From assembly GCA_914767715.1 (NCBI GenBank), contig OU612072.1:1242001-1306000 (forward strand): a stretch of 64,000 bases of DNA, in the 5' to 3' direction. Below are positions 11,875-22,763 of this stretch, in pieces (position 1 is the first letter of the stretch; every line of letters begins with the position of its first letter). A program made the position numbers and the translations under genes. The stretch is from Membranipora membranacea (lineage: Eukaryota > Bryozoa > Gymnolaemata > Cheilostomatida > Membraniporidae). The notes below the pieces were generated by a model. That model worked only from the letters and a program-made list of their open reading frames with translations. It did no database searches and was not told the origin of the DNA.

Positions 11875-13841
11875 ATGCTACTGCTTTTGTTGCTTAGCGC
11901 TGCCGCTGTGCAGACAGTGCTATCTGAAGCTGTACAGAGGACCACAGCACCAGATAACATGTGGATATGTACAGGACCATACAGTGATCTAACATACACA
12001 GACTGTGCGGGTAGATACTATAACACTACTGGTTGTTATTTCTTAGTACACTTCTCTCAGTACAGGCCATGTGCTCATATATGTAATGATGTCATCTTAC
12101 TCTCTATAGATGAAGAGAAATGCACAGCTTACTGTCCAGGTTAGTCGCCGAGACACAATCCCACAATGCAATTAACTACACTCGATGCCATTGGAATTCC
12201 AAAACCATACTCTTGTATTGCTAACCGACCTTCCCCTGTTTATCTGTTCGTTTTGTGTGGTTTAATGGAATTCCAAACTGTGAGTCCGAGATAAGTGACA
12301 TTTGTGGTTTGAATTCTCTTACATACACTCAGGGGATGTCATTCAAGCTTCATTTTAATTAAAAGGGCAGTTTCTGTAAAATTTATTTTACAAGTATGGT
12401 TGACATTTAGACTCTGTTGTAATTATACGTCAAACAAGTGATACATTTGAACTAGTCTTGGAACTTAAATCAACATTTTTGAACTAGTCACGATCAACAT
12501 TTTTGAACATATGAACTAGTCTTGGAACTTAAATCAACATTTTTGGAACTCGGTTAATCGGCACCATAGATAGTCTCTATAATGTGACTGTGTAAATACA
12601 GCTGTAATCAAATTTTTTTTTTCAAGATTATATTGTTGCTTCTGTCATGTGAGGTCACATGGTCAACCCGCAAAACCAACTGCAAAAACTGAAATAACCT
12701 CACAAGAGTATCTGACTACCGAGACACAAACACACGATCACAGCTCTCTCGGTGGTGACCTTTGCCTTGATGACTGTCTTGGTTGCAGCTGTTGTTATAA
12801 TAGCGGTGTGCAGGAGAAAACATTGGTTCCTTCACATATGTCAGTGCCTTAGAGACTCTGATGCAGAGAAAGCCACAGAATGTCAACACAGTGAGTAATT
12901 TATATCAATGAGCCGCATTAAAATAACAGGTATAAGTAAGTAGGTTTCTGATTTTATATGCCCTTTTAATCTTATAGAGTGCAATAAAAGGTATCCCATG
13001 ATGCAATTGTCTGATCATTTTAGAATGATGATGTCAGCTGCAGTGTAATACAAAGTATCGTAGCCGTCCTTTGCACTTTGATAAATATATATTGTGGTGT
13101 ATTATGCAGTAAATTAATTATTTAGGCGTTGAAGAGTCTGTCGCAATGACGGCACAACATCATCAACCCGACATTGAAGCAGAGAATGAGTCTGATCAGA
13201 ATACAGAGAAACAGGAGGTCAAGGTCATTCAGAAGTATGAGCATGTAGGCTCGCCTTCCTTACCTTGCAAACCAGGTGGTATAGTGTGTGGTATGAATTA
13301 AAGTTATGTAACACATTTTTCTTGTATCATATTTATTTTGTCTTGCATGGAAGTTGCTGATCTTATTAATAGATAAACAATATACTTTGTTCAATTGTTG
13401 TGTATTTTCATATTCAGTAGTATCACTGTTTGCCTTATTTGTAGCTCTTATATGCTCATGGCATTCCAATAGAAGCCTCTATAATAATAGCCCCACCATA
13501 CTATTTCTCAGGAATCGTGTATCTCATGTTTTGAATTTTTCTTCTTCAATGTCCTATTAATAGTTCGATCAGCCAGTTCTCATGTTACACACTGCGATGA
13601 CACCCGTTACTATTAGATATTATCTGTATAGACTTTATAGTCCTCGTAGTTTGGCTAGCTCATTCTAATAATAAATTTCAGCGAAATTCCCACACAGAGT
13701 TATGGTGATATCTTATCACATTATACATGCCATCATCTAGTTTTATTCTAGCAGTTAATGTATACCGTTTTAATTTCAGCTTCAATCCCGCTGCAACATC
13801 AAAGGTATAAAAGGCATAACAAACATATTTATGTACTTTGA
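11875..13841 (+). CDS. small type-I membrane receptor A (Cys-rich ectodomain)
   Basis: Proposed exons are 11875-12139, 12744-12890, 13126-13275 and 13780-13841; phases match at all junctions. The protein starts with a signal peptide (MLLLLLLSAAAV), followed by a roughly 70-residue ectodomain with seven cysteines and an NTTG glycosylation site. Then come a transmembrane helix (VVTFALMTVLVAAVVIIAV), a basic stop-transfer stretch (CRRKH) and an acidic tail containing YEHV, a possible SH2 ligand. The C-terminus is uncertain: reading exon 4 through gives a TGA at 13839-13841, but a donor-like GTATAA lies at 13805. I do not recognise the ectodomain family. The neighbour, receptor B, shares the ectodomain exon almost base for base. 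An acceptor choice upstream of 12744 would add a Thr-rich stalk but shifts the frame before the helix. Confidence 0.55.
12449..12550 (+). repeat. short tandem repeat in receptor A intron 1
   Basis: Repeats of GAACTAGTCTTGGAACTTAA and ATCAACATTTTTG alternate two to three times. Confidence 0.7.
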
Positions 13842-14397
13842 TCTGCATATTGTGATCACAACACAGTGTTCTGTGAACATGGCATCATAACTTACGACAT
13901 GGAACCAAAGAACACTGACAATACCTGCGTATGTGTCAGTAATGCGATGTTTAACGTCATACGCAAGAGAGCAAACTATGTAAGCACTACTAAAACTACA
14001 GCTGTCAGTTGGCATCACTAATAGTACATATTAGATTTAATAATTCATGAAAGAAAGCAGCTGTGTACATATCAACAAAGTGGAAGACTCAATTGATGAA
14101 AAGCTTCCGAAAATATCAATAATCAGGCCATACTCGAATCATACATAGATTTTTTATAATTACATAAGGGAATGTTAACTTGTCTTCTTTTCAGTGATTC
14201 CACATTATTTTCTTCATCTTTTTCCCCATAGAACAAAACATCAATTAGTAAAGTAAATCAACCTTTCATCATAAGCCGTTTCAATTTCAACTTCAACTTC
14301 AATTTCAAAGTGTTGAGATAGATTTAAAGCGCATGCTCAGGTGACCTTGTTGATGACGAAGGTGAAGCATATGCTTCACATATGACCCACCGCTGCT

Positions 14398-15155
14398 CAT
14401 AGCTGTGGCAACTCGAGAAAAATCGGGGCAACTCAACTCGACTACACTGCCAACTCAACTCAAATCAAATCAGCCCATATATTTCAGATAGCAACTCAAA
14501 TCAAACTCAATTCCGTCAACAGGAACGCAACTCAAATCACGAATCATACGATTCCGAGTTGCAACTCATGATCAACTCATTTGAGTTAAAGTGAGTTGTT
14601 ACCTAGCACAGCAGCAGCATGGTAGGAGGAGCTGCTGTGGTAAGCAGACAAACAAACTGAGTGTATTTCATCTGGTGTGGCGGCATACTTATTATGCTAT
14701 GAACAAAACCTGTTGTTTGTATTTTTATTTGGGCATTGGTCAGTAAGTAATAATTGGCAATTTGAGTTGGTTGAATTTGCTAAATTGAAACATACATACC
14801 CAGTCTCCTGTGTTGCTGTCCGCCATTATCTTTTCATCATGTGGTCACTTAGTACAGTACCTATTTATGATGTCGTGAACTAAAAAATAAATTATATTGG
14901 GGCCACACAATCTGTTCGTACTAATATGGTACTAAATTTAGGCTATGGTTTAGGATCCTGGCCTCATATAATAGAATGTGTTGTTTACAGAGTCGAATCA
15001 CAAACACAAACCGCAACTCAATTCAACTCGAATCACAGGCAACCACAAATCAATTAAAACTCAACTCAGCTGGTGCCAAACTGAGGTCAATTCAACTCTA
15101 ACTCAACCCAGATTCGAATCAAGATCGGAATCTGAGCTGAGTTGCCACAGCTATG
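14398..15155. mobile_element. non-autonomous hAT-type element
   Basis: Perfect 17-bp terminal inverted repeats CATAGCTGTGGCAACTC (14398-14414) and their complement (15139-15155) are flanked by an identical 8-bp duplication, CCGCTGCT, at 14390-14397 and 15156-15163. Subterminal zones are packed with CAACTC/CAACTCAA motifs in both arms, typical of transposase-binding arrays. No transposase is encoded. An 8-bp duplication is the hAT signature. Confidence 0.85.
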
Positions 15156-15816
15156 CCGCTGCTACAAATGAGTCAAAATTAAGTGGAATGTCCTAGTCGG
15201 TCTTCTTGCAAAATGCATTGCATATAGACAGGATAAAACCGCCCCTGTATTTGCGATTGGTGAAAGAAAAAGGCAGCTAAACTTGTGTATCATTGATAAC
15301 ATCAATAGTATGTGAAGGTGCCAGTAGTCAAAATTATTTCTGCATAGACCATATCTATTGAATAAATCAGAGTTGTGTTCTTCTTTGTCGGTGCCAGACA
15401 ACCTTTGAGAAAGCAGTGGCTTTTGGTTCTGATGAACATAATTATTGTTATGTTGACTTTGATTTTCTCTTTGGATCCAAAGAGCCAGCCAGGTAGTATT
15501 GAGTACTGGTTACTAAATACCCAGTCGCTTCGCAGTGGTTGTGTAGTGGTATCGTAGCGGTATCGCAGCGGTATCGTACTAGTATTGTCCAAAACATGTT
15601 TGCCATATATATACTAGTATTTGGCTTTCAGCAAAATTCTCACATATTAGCTTGTAGGGTAGGCAGGGAGTATGGAACAGGAATATAGGTGATAGTTATA
15701 TATTTTATCATTATCACCATCATTGCTATGACATTGCATCAATGATAGATCGATTGCATGTCTATGCTTCCTCATAACCAGGCCTCGGAAGAAATAATGC
15801 TACTAACGTAGTTTAA

Positions 15817-15911
15817 GTGCTCAAACGGTGCAAGATGCTGGTAGAGGCATTTCATTATCAACCAGGTTGATAATGAAATGCCTCTACCAGCATCCTGCAC
15901 CGTTTGAGCAC
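15817..15911. repeat. near-perfect 47-bp palindrome with 1-base spacer
   Basis: The arms at 15817-15863 and 15865-15911 are reverse complements with a single mismatch and only one base between them. Transcription on either strand would give a long hairpin. It lies between receptors A and B. Confidence 0.95.
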
Positions 15912-16071
15912 ATAAAGGGCAACCAAGGTTTCGCAGCAATGCATTAGTGGGTAGTAAATAATGTGCTAGGCAGCATCAGCTTTGTGCATGACGCGGCGCA
16001 AAACTCAAAGTAGTTGCTGAATCTAAGCTGGGTAACACTTCAGTTTAGGGGAGGTTCCAAGACATTGCTGT

Positions 16072-16490
16072 AATAATTATAGAGCACAGGCTAAATAATA
16101 ACAGGAACAGGAAACTGCTATGTGGTATTCTCTTTTAGCTGAGTTTGAGTGCCTGATGGAAGAAATGTTTCACAAGAATTCTGGCTGAATAATCATCCGA
16201 ATTATAATTTGTCTTTTTCCCCATGCAGAAGGTGCAATCTGCTATTAATCAATGGCCATCAATGAGAAGTTGTTTGAAACCTTGGTTGCACTTTAATTAA
16301 TAATGATAGAGCACAGACTAAATAATAACAGGAACAGGAAACTGCTCTGTGGTATACTATTTTAGCTGAGTTTGAGTACTTGATGGATGGATTGTTCCAC
16401 AAGAATTCTGGCTGAATAATCATCGGAATTAGATTTTGTCTTTTTCCCGATGCAGAAGTTGCAATCTGTTATCAATAGATGAGAACTTGT
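16072..16490 (+). repeat. tandem duplication (about 227-bp unit) upstream of receptor B
   Basis: AGAGCACAG(G/A)CTAAATAATAACAGGAACAGG at 16081 recurs at 16308. Similarity continues for about 190 bases, including TTTAGCTGAGTTTGAGT, ACAAGAATTCTGGCTGAATA and a TTTTTCCC(C/G)ATGCAG acceptor-like end. The second copy leads into an open stretch to 16636 that is not recognisable. Confidence 0.85.
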
Positions 16491-16681
16491 TTGAGAAACT
16501 ACTAACTAACGGAGTCCATGGGTTTCCCATTGTGTCATCATCTCACGGGATGATAACACTCCTTCATCTATTGATCTTTGATATATCAGATGATACAGTT
16601 CATCATTGTAAATCTGAACAGCCAGAACAGAGTTAAAGTTCCTCAGTGTGTTTTACAAACAAGCTACAGCTGTATATCATC

Positions 16682-19600
16682 ATGGCAGTATATCAAACCC
16701 TCAGGTAATTATTGATTTGCTGTGTTTGCCTTTTTCTACTCAATGGAATCTTATTTAGAAAAAAAAGCAAGATATATTTTTTCCTTTCATAATCAATACA
16801 TAATGCTTTCCGCTGTATTTTTTATACAAACAGGTTACTACTGCTCAGTGCTGTCGCTGTAGCTGTATTGACTGTACTATCTGAAACTGTACAGACGACC
16901 ACACCACCAGATAACACCTGGATATGTACAGGACCATACAGTGATCTATCATACACAGACTGTGCGGGTAGATACTATAACACTACTGGTTGTTATTTCT
17001 TAGTACACTTCTCTCAGTACAGGCCATGTGCTCATATATGTAATGATGTCATCTTACTCTCTATAGATGAAGAGAAATGTACAGCTTACTGTCCAGGTGA
17101 GTTTGTTGAGACACAATCCCACAATGCAATTAACTACTCACGATACCCCACACTGCTTGCAGATCGACTCTGTGATACGAGTCTCTCTGCGCTGTAGTGT
17201 CAGTGCACATTTGATTTGATTCAGTCGCTACGGTGCAAAGATAACCAGCCTGTATTGATTAGTGCACATGCGCTAAGTGACAATCCCTATAGACTTTCAA
17301 ATCATTTTCTCTTAATGAAAACCCATCTAGATCACTATCAATGGATTAGGGATTGTTGCCCACTCTTCAATCGTCCAGTTGTAAATTGTTTTCCAAAATG
17401 TAATTGTGTTGAGTGAGGAGTTGAGTTGAGTGTAGCCTCAGTAATCAAATCAATACTGCAGATTGCTTCTTCACTTCTCTAATCCTGCCAGAGTCTTGAG
17501 GTTTTATTCAGGATGAGAATTTATACAGGCTGAGAATAGCTTCTCTCAAGGATCGATAATCGATATATAAAAGTACCTCTATAAATATACCTCTTTCGTA
17601 TATTCATCGTCATATGATGATCAATACAGTAAATATGCTTCAAGATTGGAGTGCTGCAAAAAAATGAGTAAAGTCTAAAGTCTGTCTTTTAGTGGATAAC
17701 AGCAGATTGTTTAAAAAATATCTTGTAACGTTGAAATCAAATGCCGGGCGAAGGAGGCATTACCTCAGGCAGTTTGATGTCTGCCAGAGGGGAGTTTCTG
17801 AAGAATGTCTCAGATTTACCACCTGTTAAAGCTCTCAAGTTATTCTCAACAGGGGAGAGCCTGCCTAATATTAGCTGAGTCTAACCGGAGGAACTCTCTC
17901 ATTTTATTGAGGCTTTAACAAGTCAAAGAGGTAAAATAGTTCTCAGTATCAAGGGCCGATGCAGAGATCTTTTCCCTCACTCAAACCTACAGTTGTGATG
18001 ACAGTTCAAATATCAATTTCCTCTACAATAAACACAGACGCTTGCCAATTTGTATTTCAAGGTGAATTAGTTCACTTTGATATTCACAACAGATTTACTT
18101 CATTTGTTTGAGACCTGAGCCAGAGATCAAAAGGCAAGGTCAAACAATCAGGAAATAATCAACTTCTTTATTGTAGATTACTTTAAGACATTTTGTCGAG
18201 TATCACGCCGAGATCAGATAACGACTGCAAAGTCAGAAGGTACCACAGTAATCGATGATCACACATCTCAGTCACAAAGAAACAATGTCAGACTGCCAAT
18301 GATGATCTTAATGGTGACATTTACTCTGATTCTGGTACTGGTTGTCACTGGTGTAGTACTAGTGTTATACAGAAGGAAGGACCGTCACAGGCTGTCATGT
18401 TACAAACACTCAAACCCCCAGAGATCACCAAACATCACATACAAAATGAGTATGTATACGCCAGCGATTTAGACAGCTAATATGTCATATGTCAGAATCG
18501 TCACAGTGGAAATTCACTAGAGTGCTTCTAGTTACCGCTTTAACCAATTTTATTTTTGCTTTGATGACTTGCAGCTGCGGTATTGAGATGGGGAACTACT
18601 CACCTAAGGTTTCTGACCAGTAAATTCCCCTGATTATTTTGAGATGTAAAGTTTACATGCCAATTAGCTAATTCAGCTTACATGTAATTATTCAAAATTG
18701 GCGAATCATGAGATAGTCAAATGGCAAAATATGTTTCTCGTTGTTGGCTTGTAGCCGCATCATAAGTGAAGCGAGAAATATTTACCTGTAATTTACCAGC
18801 AAGTAAAATCCCCCATGACTATCGATGTAATGTTAATGAGCCAATTAGCTAGAGAAGATCTGAAATCTGAATATAACTAGCTGATTTGTTTTATCTCAAT
18901 AACTGAACTGAGCGTAGATTTTCATTGACGCAGTGAGAAAAAACATTTAGTCTCTCAATAAAGCAAGGCACACAACATATTTGCTGTAAGCAAAAAAATT
19001 AGTGCAATAGGCATTCCCATGCATTAACCAATGCTTTATGAAAGTTGCACTGCTGACGCATATGTTTCATAGATAAATCTAAATTGAGGAATCTCTAGTA
19101 CGAAAGATTCTATTTTGTGTCTTAAGGTAATGTCAAAGACCGATCCGAATATCAACATATCATATACAGTTGGAAAGCTGCCGAGCTACTGAAAATGAAG
19201 ACCTGAACAAAAACTTGATTCGATGACGTTGTGTCATTTTAGGGAGGAAATGAGGCAGAAAACGCTGTTTTTGTCAATGCAGATTGAGCAGTCAAATTAA
19301 TTGCAAGAAATTTCAAATCAGGTGGAATGTATACTTAGAGATTGCGTTCATCGTAAAATTTAATTTTCTTTGATATATGACTAGTCTAAATTGACTTTTT
19401 ACGTCACGCCACACAACGCATTTTTGTTGGTGCACACAGGAAATACCAACATAATTTTTCATCGCATCTTCATTTTTCTTGAATTTAACGCAAAAGAATG
19501 CCAAAAAACAGCTATTTTTAGGTGTTTTTAAGGACTTTTGAGGTGTTTTTAGCCATTCTTTTGCGTTAAATTCAAGAAAAATGAAGATGCGATGAAAAAT

Positions 19601-20690
19601 TATGTTGGCATTTCTTGTGTGCACCATGGTTAATGAAAGCGGCTTCGTATGTGAGAACTTTTAAAAAAACTTTGTTTGGCCACAATAATGGTTATTTGGA
19701 CAGCATGTTTGGCGTTATGCAAAGGTGGCGAAAATATTAGCCGCATTCGAGAGTCTACTGTCACTGCAATATGCAAGCTAATTTTTTGAAAGTCAATGTG
19801 TATGACATTTGAAGAGTACTCTAAGAGAAAATCATAATTAATTTTTATTCGACCCTATGATCTGTTGTGAATTTATGATTGAAATTTCACATATTTTCAC
19901 GGCTTCACAAAAAAATGCGTTGTATGGCGTGACGTAAAAAGTCAATTTAGACTAGTCATATATCAGAGAAAATCAAATTTTATGATGAATGCAATCTCTA
20001 TTCCACATGTTTTGAAATTTTTTGCAATTAATTTGACTCCTCCATCTGCATTGACAAAAACAGCGGTTTTTGCCTCATTTCCTCCCTAAAATGACACAAC
20101 GTCATCGAATCAAGTTTTTGTTCAGGTATTCACTTTCAGTAGCTCAGCAGCTTTCCAACGGTATATGATATGTTGATATTCGGATCGGTCTTTGACATTA
20201 CCTTAACACACTGGCCCAAATCTAGCCTGGGATTTAGGCCAACAATGAGGCCTTGTCTGTATTATTGGTGATGTTGGATGTTGCTTCTAAGGTGTCATCT
20301 ACTCATGTATCACTATTATTGTCCCTTTATAAATGGACCCATCTGCTCATGTTGGTTTTGACACAAACCGACACACCCAACCTGAGTAGATAGCTCCAAG
20401 TTGTTGGACTGAATCCCAGTTTAGCCCAAATCATAATCTCATAGCTTTAGCTAGTAGGCTCTCTCAGGGTTCCATTTTTTCCAGTTATGTATGTTTGGTT
20501 ACTTGAGAAGAGAACAGGTCTCCATGAGGCCCCTCTATACTGAGAGCCTGTACTGATATACTGTTAATTATTTGAAGGTTCAGAAGAATCAGCAGAGGTG
20601 ATCGGAGATGACAGCTTTGACACCGAGTATGTGACAGAGGTAGATTATGAGACCATTCAGAATGAGATAAACTATAACAAGGGCTTTTAA
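16682..20690 (+). CDS. ITIM-bearing small type-I membrane receptor B
   Basis: Proposed exons are 16682-16704, 16834-17096, 18177-18449 and 20578-20690; all four junctions are GT-AG with matching phases. The signal peptide is split by intron 1 (MAVYQTLR then LLLLSAVAVAVLTV). The Cys-rich ectodomain is almost the same as in receptor A, followed by a Thr/Ser-rich stalk, a transmembrane helix (MVTFTLILVLVVTGVVLVL), a basic anchor (YRRKDRHR) and a tail. The last exon contains EYVTE, then VDYETI (20640-20657), which fits the ITIM consensus (I/V/L/S)xYxx(I/V/L), and ends INYNKGF-stop. This suggests a phosphatase-recruiting surface receptor (inference). A read-through of exon 3 would give a shorter tail ending SMYTPAI. 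Intron 3 carries a TTAA-flanked foldback element. I do not recognise the ectodomain family. Confidence 0.6.
19126..20202. mobile_element. TTAA-flanked foldback element with ~300-bp TIRs
   Basis: Long terminal inverted repeats start GGTAATGTCAAAGACCGATC (19126) and end with the complement at 20202. The arms run about 19126-19427 and 19910-20202 and are nearly identical. TTAA flanks both ends (19122-19125 and 20203-20206), the duplication typical of piggyBac-type transposition. There is no transposase. A second, nested inverted repeat lies at 19431-19623. The element sits in intron 3 of receptor B. Confidence 0.85.
19431..19623. repeat. inner 70-bp inverted repeat nested in foldback element
   Basis: Arms 19431-19500 and 19554-19623 are near-perfect reverse complements around a 53-base loop. 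Their ends read TGCACACA / TGTGTGCA. They are not part of the outer TIR, so this may be a separate MITE inserted first or later. Confidence 0.85.
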
Positions 20691-20727
20691 AATGAGCCGC
20701 CAATTTGTCGTGATGACAGCTTTTATT

Positions 20728-21679
20728 TACTGTAAGGTCGCGTAATGTAGCCACATGGTTAATGTCCATGAGTGGTTAAAACTTAGTCAAGCATACCGCG
20801 GTTATAATAAGGGCATTGTTTCCAAATTCTATAGGCAGGCGGCTAATGAGTGAACCATTGAATTCCATATCTGGAATAGCATCATTATCTTTCTTTTGCA
20901 AAACAAAGGGCTTGCAAAAATAGCCAGTCCCTAGTAGCAATCTAGAAATGCCCTAATCATCGACACTGTATGGGGTATAATTACTGTTTGCAATTTTGTT
21001 AACAAGACAATTTCTCAGGCTAATTATTCATGCTACTAGGGACAGCCAATCAGATAACAGTCAGATGGGTCCCTGTGTTCAGTGTCCTAACCGTATAACG
21101 CTATGATACTATTTCCATTCTAAGAGAAGAATCTAATTCAGTGGAGTGAACATATATACTAACTCAGCTGTAACATGCTAGCAGCCTAGCATCGACTATA
21201 TAGCTCTTATTTTTATTAACAATATCCGACCTCAGAAGAGACATATAAAATTGGAGAGCTCAATGTATTGACCTTCAAGGTCAAGCAGTTGTTGCCTCGT
21301 TACACCTACATAAAATTATCATCCAATTAGAAATGATCTGACCAATAGTTAACCAATCAGCATTCTTCTTCTCCAACCAGTCGATGCAATGCTTATTATT
21401 ATGGCAGACAGAAATGTATCATAATGTTTTGTTTTGAAGAAGTAAGTAGGACAGCTTTGGGCTGTGGTCAGGTCTGTGCAGTGTGGTGGGAGGGCATTAG
21501 CATGTAACACATAGTGTGCACATTTCTTGATCATTATATTGCCTGGGCGGCTAGATATTGTGGTTAAATGACAGTGGGCTTGCTGGTGTGATATGGCTAA
21601 AATCTGTGTTTTGTTTCCTAAATTAATCCAGGCCTGTTCACCAACAAGCCACGTGGTTACAATACGCGACCTTACGGTA
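20728..21679. repeat. possible TIR element of about 950 bp
   Basis: The left end ACTGTAAGGTCGCGTAATGT (20729) and right end ATACGCGACCTTACGGTA (complement, to 21679) match over about 30 bases. Within it, GCCAGTCCCTAGTAGCA (about 20920) and TGCTACTAGGGACAGCC (about 21031) form a smaller inverted pair. There is no coding content I can support. The minus-strand frame at 21349-21777 has no recognisable features. Confidence 0.5.
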
Positions 21680-22216
21680 TAGTGGCAATCACAAAAATGG
21701 GAATTCTTTAGCTTTGACTGAAAAGCATGTGCTATTCTATTGAAACTTCTCAGGTTGCTTACCCTGGTATTCAACAAGTTAAAGGAGTCCAGTTTTTTTT
21801 CTTATTTATATTATTGCCATTTGATTTATTATAGTGTTTCAAAACACACTCGATAATATAAAACATTGCAGGCAAATTTTATGGTAGGAAGCTGATAATT
21901 ATTATTATTTTTGTACTGTGTGGAACAGACTGGAATACTCATGTCAAACAGTTGATCTTGTCTGTTGTTTTGTCATCTTGAGAACGACCGTTGTCTTGAC
22001 TGCGGTTTTCACAGATCACTGATATGGATTATTATAGCTCAGTACTTTTGACATTGCATCATCACGTCGTATTACACCACACGGGCAAACTGTCCCTATA
22101 GTATTCTAATCATGACAAACAAAACTCTATATGTGGAATAAGGATTGTTTTTTTAAATCTGGGGAATCCCTGATAACACCACATGAATCATCTCGCATTG
22201 TTCCATTACATTCAAA

Positions 22217-22379
22217 ACACAGTATTTTCTAAGTATAGTACAATTGTTAAAATGCCACCAACAATTATCTGACATCAACTGGCTATTTACATTTATATAT
22301 TATATATCAATAGCCAGCTGATGTCAGATCATTATCGTTGGCATCTTAACAGTTATACTATCCTTAGATCATACTGTGT
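22217..22379. repeat. 163-bp foldback MITE
   Basis: Reverse-complement arms (ACACAGTATTTTCTAAGTAT ... ACTATCCTTAGATCATACTG) fold onto an AT-rich apex. Matching inner segments are CTGACATCAACTGGCTAT and ATAGCCAGCTGATGTCAG. An (AT)n run follows at 22380. Confidence 0.8.
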
Positions 22380-22680
22380 TTATATATATATATATATATA
22401 TCCAACAATATATTGCTCCACAGGTGGTTCAGCTGAATTTCCTGCCAAATTCACATCACTTTTTTAATCTTTATTCTGGCAAAGCGAGCATAAACCTCGG
22501 CTAGTTTTTAGATGGTGATGATCCAACAAAAACAGAGCGTTTGCAAGAACAAGGAGCTTGACAACTTTATGAGAAGTCCTTGCTTGAAACAGCAAGCCTG
22601 AAGTTTTTTGATATGATATGATTGTGCTTTATTACATAAAATATGAATATGTTGAACCATTTACGACCCTCTACTATAAC

Positions 22681-22763
22681 ATCATCGGACGGACGGTCTA
22701 CATAGTGCTATCATCGGACGGTCTACATAGTGCTATCATCGGACGGTCTACATAGTGCTATCG
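22681..22763 (+). repeat. 25-bp tandem repeat, three copies
   Basis: Unit ATCATCGGACGGTCTACATA plus GTGCT occurs three times. The first copy carries an extra GGAC. Confidence 0.95.

Noticed and set aside
13782-14018. Minus-strand 78-codon frame
   Set aside because: Overlaps the candidate last exon of receptor A; no features of its own. The plus frame here (VFCEHGIITYDMEP) was considered as a further exon, but the phase does not fit.
21349-21777. 142-codon minus-strand frame
   Set aside because: No domain, no splice context, overlaps the end of a TIR repeat; composition looks non-coding.
22681-22763. CRISPR-like array
   Set aside because: Three head-to-tail 25-bp copies without spacers in a eukaryotic intergenic region: simple tandem repeat.
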